DNA of 64,000 bases. It comes from CBDCCT01 sp965214995 (GTDB taxonomy: Bacteria; Deinococcota; Deinococci; Deinococcales; Trueperaceae). Below are positions 15,919-24,686 of the stretch, piece by piece. Made by a program: the position numbers and the translations under genes. The stretch is from the NCBI GenBank assembly GCA_965214995.1, contig CBDCCT010000002.1, forward strand, positions 5,146,001 through 5,210,000, read 5' to 3'. Under the pieces are notes generated by a model, which was not told the DNA's origin, ran no database searches, and worked only from the letters and a program-made list of their open reading frames with translations. Within the stretch, counting starts at the first letter, position 1; each line of letters opens with the position of its first letter.

Positions 15919-17573
15919 GAGTTCAAACTCGGCAAGTCCAGACCGCGCTCTTTGGCGACCCGTTTAGCCTCTTCATAGCCTGCATCGGCGTGACGCATCA
16001 CGCCCGTGCCGGGGTCGTTGACGAGCAGGCGGCTCAACCGCTCGTGCGCTTCCTCCGAACCGTCGGCCACCGAGACCTGTCCGGCGTGCAGGCTGTAGCC
16101 CATCCCCACCCCGCCCCCGTGGTGGAAGCTCACCCAGCCCGCCCCCGACACGGCGTTGAGGGCAAAATTCAGGAGCGGCCAGTCGGCCACCGCGTCACTG
16201 GTGTCCGCCATGCCCTCGGTCTCGCGGTAGGGGCTCGCCACCGAGCCCGCGTCGAGGTGGTCGCGCCCGATGACGACGGGCGCGCTCAGCTCGCCGCGCT
16301 TCACCATGTCGTTAAACATCAGCCCCGCCTTGTCACGTTCCTTGTAACCGAGCCAGCAGATGCGGGCGGGCAAGCCCTGAAATTTAAAGGTTTTGGTGCC
16401 GTTGATGAGCCACTTGTTTAAGCCCTCGTCGTTGGGGAAGAGCTCGAGCAGCGCCTTGTCCGTTTTGTAAATATCCTCTGGATTGCCTGACAGGGCCACC
16501 CAGCGAAAAGGGCCGCGCCCTTCGCAAAACTGGTCACGAATAAAAGCTGGGACGAAGCCCGGATAAGCAAAAGCGTCTTCAAGGCCGCCGCGTTGGGCCA
16601 TCGCGCGCAGGTTGTTACCGTAATCAAAGGCAATCGCGCCACGCTTCTGCATCTCGACGATGGCTGCACAGTGTGTTGCCATCGCTTCAAAGACTCTAGT
16701 TTTATAGCCTTCTACATCCTTTTCCCTCGCTTCATTCGGGTCTTCATCCGCCTTGAGTGGAGGAATATACCCCACCAAAGGGTCGTGGGCGCTTGTCTGG
16801 TCGGTGATGAGGTCGGGGATGAAACCTCTTTTGAGCATCTCGGGCACCACCTCAGCCGCATTGCCGAGCAGGCCGATGCTCGAGGCTCTACCCGCTTTTT
16901 TGGCAGCTTCGGCTTGTTCGATAGCGTCGTCCAAATTGCGCGTCCAGGTGTCGAGGTAGGCGGTCTCGAGCCGTCTCTGAATGCGCGCCTCATCCACTTC
17001 TATGCAGATAATCACGCCTCCGTTCAGCGTGACCGCCAGGGGCTGCGCGCCGCCCATGCCGCCCAAGCCCGCGGTGACGGTGATGGTGTTTTTGAGCGTC
17101 CCGTTAAAGTGCTTTCTCGCCGCCGCCGCGAAGGTCTCGAAGGTGCCTTGCAAGATGCCTTGCGTCCCGATATAAATCCAGCTTCCTGCGGTCATTTGCC
17201 CGTACATCATCAGGCCGAGCTTGTCCAGGCGGTCGAACTCGTCCCAGTTCGCCCATTCGCCGACCAAGTTGCTGTTGGCGATGATTACCCTTGGCGATTC
17301 CGGAAAGGTGCGAAACACCCCGACCGGCTTGCCCGACTGAACGAGCAGCGTTTCGTCATTCTCCAACCTGTCCAAAACCTCGACGATTTTATGAAACGCC
17401 GCCCAGTTGCGCGCGGCCTTGCCGCGCCCGCCGTAAACGATAAGCTCCTCGGGCTTTTCCGCGTTGGCGGGGTCTAGGTTGTTCATCAGCATCCGTTTGG
17501 CGGCCTCTTGAATCCAGCCTTTGGCGGTTTTCGTTGTGCCTGTGGGCGCGTGAATGGCGGGAGCTTGGGTCAT
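15915..17573 (-). CDS. hutU: Urocanate hydratase (urocanase) HutU
   Basis: Second step of histidine degradation: adds water to urocanate using NAD+ as electrophile. The start chosen is ATG 17573 (MTQAPAIHAP), which has AGGAG upstream and overlaps the hutG stop; it gives 552 aa, the normal length. Conserved pieces include IVYGGRGKAARNW, the NAD-binding VTAGLGGMGGAQPLAV, LISDQTSAHDP-like LITDQTSAHDPLVGY and the NFALNAVSGAGWVSFHHGGG segment. It overlaps hutG by 4 nt (ATGA) upstream and hutI by 4 nt downstream. Confidence 0.96.
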   Translation of the reverse strand: MTQAPAIHAPTGTTKTAKGWIQEAAKRMLMNNLDPANAEKPEELIVYGGRGKAARNWAAFHKIVEVLDRLENDETLLVQSGKPVGVFRTFPESPRVIIANSNLVGEWANWDEFDRLDKLGLMMYGQMTAGSWIYIGTQGILQGTFETFAAAARKHFNGTLKNTITVTAGLGGMGGAQPLAVTLNGGVIICIEVDEARIQRRLETAYLDTWTRNLDDAIEQAEAAKKAGRASSIGLLGNAAEVVPEMLKRGFIPDLITDQTSAHDPLVGYIPPLKADEDPNEAREKDVEGYKTRVFEAMATHCAAIVEMQKRGAIAFDYGNNLRAMAQRGGLEDAFAYPGFVPAFIRDQFCEGRGPFRWVALSGNPEDIYKTDKALLELFPNDEGLNKWLINGTKTFKFQGLPARICWLGYKERDKAGLMFNDMVKRGELSAPVVIGRDHLDAGSVASPYRETEGMADTSDAVADWPLLNFALNAVSGAGWVSFHHGGGVGMGYSLHAGQVSVADGSEEAHERLSRLLVNDPGTGVMRHADAGYEEAKRVAKERGLDLPSLNS

Positions 17574-18517
17574 CTTTCTCCTTTGTGTGCTGCTCGAGCA
17601 TGTACCGCGTGAACAAAGTGCCAAATAGTGACGGCGGCCAGGCGGCTGGTGCGGTCGTCAATATCAAATTCGGGGTTGACCTCACTGACTTCAAAGACGC
17701 GGCTGCGTTCGTCGCCTCCCGCCAGCTCCGCCAGTTCGATAAGGTCCCGGCCATCCAAGCCGGTGGGGTTGGGGGCGCTCACGCCGGGGGCGTCCGCCGC
17801 GCGCACCACGTCCATGTCGAGGCCCCAGAAAAGGGCTTGAGAGGGTGTCTCGAGCAAGTCCTTAATAAGTTTGCCGATACCTTGCGTTTGAACCTGCCGA
17901 CGTGAAAAACACCTGACGCCGAGGGTTGACAAATACTCGAAGTAAACGCTCGAGTTGGCATGAGGCTGATACCCCACCTCAAAAAACCGCTCGGGTCGGA
18001 GGTGTCCCTCTTCCAAAAGCTGCCGATAAGGCGTGCCGCTGTTGCGAGGTGAATCTGCTCTAACATCAAAATGTGCGTCCAGGTTAAAGGCGGCGGGGTC
18101 GGGGTGCTCGAGCGCCAAGCCGCTCACGTCGGGATAACTGATGTCATTGCCGCCCCCCAAAACGATTAAACGCTTGCCGTCACGAACGACCTGCCGCACA
18201 ATCGCCTGATGTCGCTCGTGAATGTCCTCGAGGCTGCCCCCGGTTAGCGTGTCACCGAGGTCAAAAAGTTTAACGCGCTCGAGCCCCGCCACCCCGAGCT
18301 TGTAAAGCTGAGCACGTACCGCGCTAGGCGCACCTTTTGCCCCCACGCGCCCGCCGTTGCGCCTGACCCCTTCGTCTTGCGGGCAACCGAGGATAACGAT
18401 GTCCGCTTCTTCGTAATCTTGCAAGTCTCTTTTGACGCGTTCACCCAGACGTGGGTCGTTCGGGTCGTTACGCCGGTAAAAGAGCACGGCGGCGGCGTCT
18501 TGCCTCAAATCTTTCAT
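17570..18517 (-). CDS. hutG: Formimidoylglutamase HutG, arginase family
   Basis: Last hut step: hydrolyses N-formimino-L-glutamate to glutamate and formamide. The 315-aa protein is an arginase/agmatinase-type Mn2+ enzyme. NLDAHFDVR (D147, H149, D151) and WGLDMDVV supply metal ligands. The usual first ligand motif GGGHD/E reads GGGNDISY here, so His is replaced by Asn124. I recall Asn in some annotated formimidoylglutamases, so it may be a lineage variant rather than a defect. It overlaps hutC (ATGA) upstream and hutU downstream. No hutF-type deiminase is present, so the four-step route is used. Confidence 0.9.
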   Translation of the reverse strand: MKDLRQDAAAVLFYRRNDPNDPRLGERVKRDLQDYEEADIVILGCPQDEGVRRNGGRVGAKGAPSAVRAQLYKLGVAGLERVKLFDLGDTLTGGSLEDIHERHQAIVRQVVRDGKRLIVLGGGNDISYPDVSGLALEHPDPAAFNLDAHFDVRADSPRNSGTPYRQLLEEGHLRPERFFEVGYQPHANSSVYFEYLSTLGVRCFSRRQVQTQGIGKLIKDLLETPSQALFWGLDMDVVRAADAPGVSAPNPTGLDGRDLIELAELAGGDERSRVFEVSEVNPEFDIDDRTSRLAAVTIWHFVHAVHARAAHKGER

Positions 18518-19227
18518 GCCTGACGCTTCGCCTCTTCTTGCGAGATGAATTCATTCTCAAAGCTGTATTTGTCGCCCCGCATGAGATAACTCACCCAGGT
18601 CACGGGCTCATGGGAGGTGTAGGTGACGCGCTCGAGCAAAAAGGCCGGGGTGTGAAGGGGACAACCGAAACGTTGGGCCTGCGCGTCGTCCAGCGTCACA
18701 GCCTTGAGTTGCTGCCAAACTTTGGTAAGAGGCAACTTGTATTTGTGGATGAGCAAATCGTGGATGCTTTCGTTTGCCAAATCTTCTTTGAGGATGCCTG
18801 AGCACAGGTCGTGCCTTAAAAAACGCTGTTCTTCCAACACGGTTTCGCCGTCAAGGGAGCGTAAACGGTGGACAAAGATGGCGCGCTCTACCCTCAGCTT
18901 TTCCTTGCCATCCTCGGGTAGAGGTCTGACATCAGCCGTGAGAACTCGCGTGCTCGGCGTTGCGCCCACGCTTTTGGCGTAGTCCCTAAAGGGTTTGACC
19001 GTGAAAAAGCCCTGGTTGAAGGTGGGTTTTTTTAGGATGTTGCCTCGCCCCGGGATGCGCGTTAAGTAGCCCTCGCGCTCGAGTTCTGACAGAGCCCGCC
19101 GCGCCGTCATGCGGCTCACCGAAAACCTGTCGGCCACCGCGTTTTCGGACGGAAAATTCCCCCCGTCCACAAAGGCGCCTGTGGCAATCTCTGACAGGAG
19201 TTGTTGTCTGATGCGCTGGTATTTCAT
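18514..19227 (-). CDS. hutC: Histidine-utilisation repressor, GntR/UTRA type
   Basis: A 237-aa GntR-family regulator. The N-terminal winged helix shows GNFPSENAVADRFSVSRMTARRALSELEREGYLTRIPGRG; the C-terminal UTRA domain binds the effector (urocanate in characterised HutC). It is first in the hutC-G-U-I operon and divergent from hutH, so it probably represses both directions from two TGTATATACA sites in the gap. GGAAGG precedes ATG 19227. Confidence 0.9.
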   Translation of the reverse strand: MKYQRIRQQLLSEIATGAFVDGGNFPSENAVADRFSVSRMTARRALSELEREGYLTRIPGRGNILKKPTFNQGFFTVKPFRDYAKSVGATPSTRVLTADVRPLPEDGKEKLRVERAIFVHRLRSLDGETVLEEQRFLRHDLCSGILKEDLANESIHDLLIHKYKLPLTKVWQQLKAVTLDDAQAQRFGCPLHTPAFLLERVTYTSHEPVTWVSYLMRGDKYSFENEFISQEEAKRQA

Positions 19228-19275
19228 TTTCGCCTTCCGTGAACTCGAGCTGTAGGACTCGAGCCAGACTCAAGC

Positions 19276-19285
19276 TGTATATACA
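19276..19285. promoter_or_regulatory. HutC-type operator 1
   Basis: The palindrome TGTATATACA, 48 bp before the hutC start. Known HutC sites have a TGTAT-N-ATACA type core, so this is the expected operator for autorepression of the hutC-G-U-I operon. Confidence 0.75.
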
Positions 19286-19369
19286 ACAATAGACTAGATT
19301 CGACCTCTTGTCTATAAGTCGTAAGAAGAGCTCAAAAAATTATCATCGTCAGTCAACTGTCTTGCAAAT

Positions 19370-19379
19370 TGTATATACA
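19370..19379. promoter_or_regulatory. HutC-type operator 2
   Basis: A second identical TGTATATACA core, 40 bp before the hutH start. It is 94 bp centre to centre from the first, close to nine helical turns, so one HutC assembly could bridge the two sites. Confidence 0.75.
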
Positions 19380-19419
19380 GGCTGTAGGATGGATGTTGCG
19401 TACCTTTTAGGAGTGTCCT

Positions 19420-20943
19420 GTGGTTTACCAAATCGATAAAAGGCTCAGTCTTGAAACCTTTGTAAGCGTCGTTCGACATCACGTCAAGGTTGCGCTTCAC
19501 CCCGAGGCCTTAGAACGCGTTGAGCAGGCGCGTCGGTATGTGGAAAACCTCCTGACCAAACAGGACGCCGTCTACGGGGTCAACACGGGCTTTGGCAAGT
19601 TCGCTACGGTGCGCATTGCGCCCAGTCAGGTGCGAGACTTGCAGCGCAACCTCCTCTTGTCTCACGCCATCGGCGTCGGGGCGTCCTTTCCAACCGAAGT
19701 GGTTAGGGGAATGCTCTTGCTACGCGCGCAGTCCCTCGCGCAGGGCTACTCCGGCGTGAGGTCCGTCGTTATTGACTATTTACTCACCTTTCTGAATGAA
19801 GGCGTTCATCCCGTCGTGCCGTCGCAGGGGTCGGTGGGGGCGTCGGGAGACTTGGCCCCGCTTGCGCACATGAGCCTGCCGCTTATTGGCGAAGGAGGCG
19901 TGGAGTATCGGGGCGAAGTTAGGGCTTCACAGGAGGTCCTTGACGTGCTTGGGCTGGAACCGCTGGTGTTGGAGGCCAAAGAAGGCTTGGCGCTCATCAA
20001 CGGCACGCAGGCAATGGCAAGTATGCTGGCCCTGCTCGTCTGGGACGCGCAGATTCTCCTCAAGAGCGCCGACATCGCCGCGGCCATGAGCGTCGAGGCG
20101 CGCAAAGCCAGCCACCGTCCTTTTGATGAAGCCGTCTCGAGGTTGAGACCTCACCCAGGTGCGACGACGGTCGCCCGGAACATGCGCCGCCTCCTCCAAA
20201 ACTCCGAGATTCAGGCGTCTCATATCGACTGCGACAAGGTGCAAGACCCTTACAGCCTGCGCGCCGTGCCCCAGGTCCACGGCGCGTCACGCGACGCGCT
20301 GGGGCACGTCAAGGAGATTGTCGAGCGCGAACTGGACAGCGTCACCGACAATCCTTTGATTGTTTGGGACGAGGACAAAGTCATTTCGGCGGGTAATTTC
20401 CACGGGCAGTCCTTGGCCCTCGCGGCTGACTATTTGGGGATAGCCCTGGCCGAAATTGCCAACATCAGCGAGCGCCGCGTGGAACAGATGCTGAACCCTT
20501 CGCTCTCCGGCCTGCCCGCCTTTTTGGCGGACCAGGGCGGCTTGCATTCGGGGCTCATGATTAGCCAGTACACCGCCGCCGCCCTGGTGAGTGAAAACAA
20601 AGTGCTGGCGCATCCCGCCTCGGTCGACTCGATACCCACGAGCGCCAACCAGGAAGACCACGTCTCGATGGGCACCCACGCGTGCAGGAAAGCGAGGGCC
20701 ATCTTTGAGAACACCCTCATCGTCCTCGCTATCGAACTCGTCTCCGCCGCGCAGGGGCTTGACTACCACGCGCCTCTAAAGTCCAGCCGAGGTGTGGAGG
20801 CGGCGCACAAAAGGATTCGCGGCGAGGTGTCGCACCTCGACGTGGACCGCTACTACCGGCCCGAACTGGACAAGGTCTGCGCGCTCGTGCGGTCGGCCAG
20901 CCTGTTGGCTGAGGTTGAAAGCGTGGTCGGCGGGGTGGCGTAA
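19420..20943 (+). CDS. hutH: Histidine ammonia-lyase HutH
   Basis: First step of histidine degradation: eliminates ammonia to give trans-urocanate. The 507-aa protein is full length. The MIO cofactor arises from Ala141-Ser142-Gly143 in GSVGASGDLAPLAH; YGVNTGFGKFA (active-site Tyr) and QEDHVSMGTHACRKA are also conserved. The start is GTG at 19420 with AGGAG upstream. It is transcribed divergently from hutC, with two shared operators in the gap. Confidence 0.96.
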   Translation: MVYQIDKRLSLETFVSVVRHHVKVALHPEALERVEQARRYVENLLTKQDAVYGVNTGFGKFATVRIAPSQVRDLQRNLLLSHAIGVGASFPTEVVRGMLLLRAQSLAQGYSGVRSVVIDYLLTFLNEGVHPVVPSQGSVGASGDLAPLAHMSLPLIGEGGVEYRGEVRASQEVLDVLGLEPLVLEAKEGLALINGTQAMASMLALLVWDAQILLKSADIAAAMSVEARKASHRPFDEAVSRLRPHPGATTVARNMRRLLQNSEIQASHIDCDKVQDPYSLRAVPQVHGASRDALGHVKEIVERELDSVTDNPLIVWDEDKVISAGNFHGQSLALAADYLGIALAEIANISERRVEQMLNPSLSGLPAFLADQGGLHSGLMISQYTAAALVSENKVLAHPASVDSIPTSANQEDHVSMGTHACRKARAIFENTLIVLAIELVSAAQGLDYHAPLKSSRGVEAAHKRIRGEVSHLDVDRYYRPELDKVCALVRSASLLAEVESVVGGVA

Positions 20944-20969
20944 ATGAGTGGTCGCTCTTTCTCGGTGTT

Positions 20970-21242
20970 TTGGCAAACCTGGCGGCTTTTCCCGACCTGG
21001 CGTTGACCGTCGACCATCAGTGCCATGTAGGCGACGAGACGCAGGCTACCGTGTGGCGACCCGCTGGATTCTTACAGGGCACTCACGAGGGCCCGGGGCC
21101 CTACGGCGAGCCGACAGGCAGACCTGTGAGCACTTGGGGCATAAGCCACCACGAGATTAGAAACGGCAAGGTCGAGCGTGAGTGGATGCTATGTATTTTC
21201 GCTGCTCGAGCAAATCTACTGGCCCGCGTAAGAAAAATATAG
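20970..21242 (+). pseudogene. Fragment of an NTF2/SnoaL-like protein
   Basis: Up to 90 codons from a TTG, with no ribosome-binding site. The text FPDLALTVDHQCHVGD, GPGPYGEPTGRPVSTWGISH and IRNGKVEREWML follows the second domain of the double SnoaL-like protein at 28882-29948 (MFPNAHLSVEHVYWLGD, YGKPTGRRVNVLGISH, KDDKITKHIMVFDE). The N-terminal domain and the last helix are missing. It starts 27 bp after hutH and marks the left edge of the catabolic island. Confidence 0.65.
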
Positions 21243-21272
21243 GTGACTCGGTCGGGGGATGCTCGAGCCCTC

Positions 21273-22313
21273 TCAACGCCGGTAGACCTCACGCATCCTC
21301 TCAAAGATATCCAACCCTTGCTGCTTCAGCACGTAAGGAAGGTCGATAAACACCCAGTTCTCGGTAATCTTGTCCCCCTCACGCCGGTACAGGTCGACCA
21401 CCCGCATGTCGATGTCGGCGTTCGTGGCAGGCAGCCCCATAAAGCCGCCCCCGGTCACCGTCATGCTGAGGCTGGGCCAACCGACCCAACCGCCGTAGAC
21501 CCCCTCGGCAAAGCGCGACTTGTGACCGTTAAACGTCCGGGTGCTGTAAAGGGCTTTTCTAAAAGGCATCTGATGCTGCCGCTTGAAGCCGCCTATGCCC
21601 ATCGTCGAGCCGATGCCGCTGGGACCGTACCAGATCATGTCGTCGTGCCAGGTCTCGGCAAGTTTTTGGGGGCTCATGTCCACCTCGGGATTCTCGCCCA
21701 AGTCTTTCGCCATGCGCTGGATAAGCCCCAGGGTCTTGACAGATGCTGCTGGGTCTTGCGCCTCTAGCACGATACCGTCGCCCGTTCTGGGTCCAGGGAA
21801 CATGAACTCTGCGCCTGTTTGCGGCGGTAGCGGGTCCACCCCGGCTTGCTTCATCACGCTGATGAGATCGGTGTGAAAGTAAGTTTCGGCGAGTCTACCC
21901 TCTTCAATCCGGTGAAACTCGCAGTAGCGCAAAAAAGCCATCTTGCCTGTGGCGGGTATGCCCAACCAATCCTGCTCAAACATGCCCAAAAAGTGTCCCA
22001 TGCTAGTTACCCAGTTGCCGCCGAATACCGACTCGCCCGCCATGAAAAGGGTTTGGCGACGCTGCACATGTTTCCACGAACTTAGAAACGGCTCCCAAAA
22101 GGTTTCGATGACCTCGGTTCCGTGCCGCCGTTCAAACGGATAAACGCCGTGCCAAACGTAATCGCTGCTGGTGTAAGTGTCCATAACGTTCGCTAAATCG
22201 CTCAGAGGTGCCTTCTCGAGGTCGCTGAAAAACTCGAGGACCAGCTTCTTGTTCTTTTGATTGGTTTCAACATCCGCGTGGCGAAAGTCGTAATTAAGAG
22301 GGTCCTTGCTCAC
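21273..22313 (-). CDS. Double NTF2/SnoaL-like domain protein A
   Basis: A 346-aa cytoplasmic protein built of two alpha+beta-barrel (NTF2/SnoaL, ester-cyclase-like) domains, about residues 15-155 and 175-340. Conserved features shared with the next gene are WYGPSGIG, a following GFKRQHQMPFRKA, and the closing ENWVFIDLPYVLKQQGLDIF. Small-molecule cyclases, isomerases and dehydratases use this fold, but no specific reaction can be assigned. The start is GTG 22313 with AGGAG. It is 41 nt downstream of its paralog, probably co-transcribed with the ABC transporter genes from 27063. Confidence 0.7.
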   Translation of the reverse strand: MSKDPLNYDFRHADVETNQKNKKLVLEFFSDLEKAPLSDLANVMDTYTSSDYVWHGVYPFERRHGTEVIETFWEPFLSSWKHVQRRQTLFMAGESVFGGNWVTSMGHFLGMFEQDWLGIPATGKMAFLRYCEFHRIEEGRLAETYFHTDLISVMKQAGVDPLPPQTGAEFMFPGPRTGDGIVLEAQDPAASVKTLGLIQRMAKDLGENPEVDMSPQKLAETWHDDMIWYGPSGIGSTMGIGGFKRQHQMPFRKALYSTRTFNGHKSRFAEGVYGGWVGWPSLSMTVTGGGFMGLPATNADIDMRVVDLYRREGDKITENWVFIDLPYVLKQQGLDIFERMREVYRR

Positions 22314-22354
22314 AAATCTCCTAAAGTCGGGCGTTCAACGAGTAGAGGATGCTA

Positions 22355-23377
22355 CTAGCGCGGCTGTCGTGCGTAGGTGAGTTCACGCATCCGCTCGAAT
22401 ACATCTACACCGAGTTGGTTGTAAACGTGCAAGAGGTCAATCAAGACCCAATTCTCACGTATCAGCCCGTTCTCGCAGCGCCAGAAGTCTAAACTGCGCA
22501 TGGTGATTTGCTTGTCAGAAGGCGCTATCCCGAGCCAACCGTCCCCAGAAACGGTCATGCTCATCCCAGGCCAGCCCGTATAGCCCACGTAGTTGCCGTC
22601 ACCAAAAAGGACGCCCTGACCCGGCACGACCTGCCTATCAGGCATCGCTTTCAGAAAGGGGATTTGGTGCGCGTGGCGAAAGCCCGCGATGCGGCGGTTG
22701 GTGCCGATGCCGCTGGGACCGTACCAGTTCATCTGTGGGTGCCAGTAGTTGGCTAACCCCATCGCCTCGACGCCCTCTTCTTTGTGCCGCTGCAACCCGT
22801 TCAGCATGTCGGAAACGAGTTGGCGGCTCGAGTCCGCTTCTCCCTTGTTGTAGTCTCCGGTAATAATGCCGTCCTGCGTCGCCGGAGCAGGCGCTAACCC
22901 CTCCACGCCTAAGCCCGGCGTCATCGCCCAAGCGTTCGCCTGCATCATCACCTGAGGGATGTCCCAGAGGGCTTGCAGCTCGACAACCTTATCGTCTTCA
23001 ACCCGAAAAAACTCGTGAAAGCGCATCGTCACCGGGTGCCGCGTTGGGGGAATGTCTAACCACGGTTGCTCAAAAACGCCGATGTAAAAACCGGCGCAGC
23101 CCACCCAATCGCCCGCCAAGTCTTCACCCTTACCCGCGCCCGCCATGACGATGTAGTCGCGCCGCTCTAAATCTGGAATGGCATCTATAAGCGGCTTGTA
23201 TACCTCTTCAAACAGGGCGGCAGGACCGGCTACGTCCTCAAAAGGGAAAGCGAGGTGAATCTCGGCGTCGGGGGCGAAGACCTCGCTGAGTTGGGCTTGT
23301 AGGTTGGCGGGCTCGAGGTCGTACAGGGCAGCGCGGAGCGTGTGGATGAGGTGTTTGTTTCGAGTGTGATGACTCAT
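22355..23377 (-). CDS. Double NTF2/SnoaL-like domain protein B
   Basis: A 340-aa paralog of the neighbouring gene. It has the same two-domain layout and shared blocks: WYGPSGIGTNRRIAGFRHAHQ, WPGMSMTVSGDGW, and a C-terminal ENWVLIDLLHVYNQLGVDVF followed by ERMRE. The first domain keeps FEQPWLDIPPT-like text seen also as FEQDWLGIPAT in protein A. The two probably act as a pair, either a heteromer or consecutive steps. Reaction and substrate unknown; the operon context suggests metabolism of the compound imported by the 23.5-27.1 kb transporter. Confidence 0.7.
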   Translation of the reverse strand: MSHHTRNKHLIHTLRAALYDLEPANLQAQLSEVFAPDAEIHLAFPFEDVAGPAALFEEVYKPLIDAIPDLERRDYIVMAGAGKGEDLAGDWVGCAGFYIGVFEQPWLDIPPTRHPVTMRFHEFFRVEDDKVVELQALWDIPQVMMQANAWAMTPGLGVEGLAPAPATQDGIITGDYNKGEADSSRQLVSDMLNGLQRHKEEGVEAMGLANYWHPQMNWYGPSGIGTNRRIAGFRHAHQIPFLKAMPDRQVVPGQGVLFGDGNYVGYTGWPGMSMTVSGDGWLGIAPSDKQITMRSLDFWRCENGLIRENWVLIDLLHVYNQLGVDVFERMRELTYARQPR

Positions 23378-23420
23378 ATTGGACTGACACTTCCTGAACA
23401 GGGATGCGGACTAAGTGAGT

Positions 23421-23546
23421 TCAAGCGGCTTCTCGCAGTTGCCGTGTGAATAATTTGTCGTGATCATGCGTTTCCCAAAAATTAGCCGCTTCTTCGTAAC
23501 TATCAAAACGCTCAGGTGAGGATTTACGCTTTTTGTTCACGCTCAT
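23421..23546 (-). CDS. 41-aa antitoxin-like small protein
   Basis: MSVNKKRKSSPERFDSYEEA, then ANFWETHDHDKLF and TRQLREAA. The FDSYEEAANFWETHD stretch resembles the core of CopG-type antitoxins, which have a Phe-x-(S/D)-EEA-x-FWDTHD signature, but the protein is shorter than usual and no toxin frame lies next to it. Its ATG overlaps the stop of the ABC permease gene as ATGA, so it depends on translation of the permease. It could be an orphan or decayed antitoxin, or a small regulator recruited by the operon. Confidence 0.55.
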   Translation of the reverse strand: MSVNKKRKSSPERFDSYEEAANFWETHDHDKLFTRQLREAA

Positions 23547-24685
23547 CCCTTCACCGCCCCCGTCGTCAAACCCGACACTATCTGCTTTTGGAAAAATAGC
23601 ACCAATAAAAAGAGTGGGAAGGTGATGCTGGCGGCGGCGGCGATGGCCTCGAGCTGGTCGGTGAGCGTCGTCTCGCGGTTGAAGTAAGCGATGATGGCGG
23701 GCACCATCGTCCGGGTCTCGCCGTCTAATAGCAGCGCCGAAACTAGATAGTCGTTGTAAGCGAGCATGAACGAAAAGAGCCCCGTGGTAATCACGCCGGG
23801 CCACATGATCGGCATGATGACGTTCCAGAACGCCTGCAAACGGTTACACCCGTCCACCAGCGCCGCCTCGTCTAGCGCCGTGGGGATGTTCATGAAAAAC
23901 GAGCGCAACATCCAGATGGTAAAGGGCTGGTTGATGGCGACCAGCACGATAACGACGGCGAAGCGTTTGCCATAAAGCCCCCAGTCGATGAAAGCGGGCA
24001 GGTAGCCGGTAACCAGGGTCGAGTGCGGCAACGCCCGGAAAATGAGCGCGGCGATGAGAATCCAAAACGCCCAGGGGGTGCGGGTCCTTGCCAGCCCGTA
24101 GGCGGCGAGCGTGCCGATGGTTAAGGAGATGGTCACGACCCCCACCGTGACGAACATCGTGTTCAAAAACTGCTGGTAAAAGCCGTTGTCGACCCAAACT
24201 TCTTGGTAGTGCTGGGTGGTGAGCCCCACGATGGGGGTGACGAGCGTGTCCAGCAGCGGGACCCCGCCCAGCGCAGCTTGGAACAGCCGGGACAGCAGGG
24301 GGACGACGACGACAAAGCTGAGCGCGGCGACCACCAGAAACCCTAAGTACACCCCGACCACGACCCAAGGACTTGTACCGGACTGCGTCGTGCCGAGGCG
24401 CTCTATCAGCACCTCGCGGTTGGCAAAGGCGGTGAGAAGCAAAAATCCTATGACGAGCGCCAGGACAACCGAAATAACTGAAATGCCCCCAGCAATGTTG
24501 TTGGTGTTGGGACCGAAGATAACGACAAAAGGGTTGGGGTCGAAGGCGTCGAGCGGCAGCTTGAACGACATGACCAGCAGCCACAGCAGCGGAAACAGGG
24601 CGACGGTGAGCCACACGCCGAGGATGGTCCAGGTGGTGACGCGCAGGCTGAGCGGTAAGCGGAACAGTTTATTGTTAGTGTCCAT
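23543..24685 (-). CDS. Carbohydrate ABC transporter permease, MalG type
   Basis: A 380-aa inner-membrane permease. The EAA loop reads AALVDGCNRLQAFWNVIMPIM near residue 280. It has an unusually long region before it, with a second hydrophobic hairpin (ISVISVVLALVIGFLLLTAF and WVVVGVYLGFLVVAALSFVV), so about eight membrane segments instead of six. The ATG at 24685 (MDTNNKLF) is chosen over the upstream in-frame codons because GGGGG precedes it and the previous gene ends 1 nt before. No ATPase gene is nearby. Confidence 0.88.
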   Translation of the reverse strand: MDTNNKLFRLPLSLRVTTWTILGVWLTVALFPLLWLLVMSFKLPLDAFDPNPFVVIFGPNTNNIAGGISVISVVLALVIGFLLLTAFANREVLIERLGTTQSGTSPWVVVGVYLGFLVVAALSFVVVVPLLSRLFQAALGGVPLLDTLVTPIVGLTTQHYQEVWVDNGFYQQFLNTMFVTVGVVTISLTIGTLAAYGLARTRTPWAFWILIAALIFRALPHSTLVTGYLPAFIDWGLYGKRFAVVIVLVAINQPFTIWMLRSFFMNIPTALDEAALVDGCNRLQAFWNVIMPIMWPGVITTGLFSFMLAYNDYLVSALLLDGETRTMVPAIIAYFNRETTLTDQLEAIAAAASITFPLFLLVLFFQKQIVSGLTTGAVKG

Positions 24686-24686
24686 G

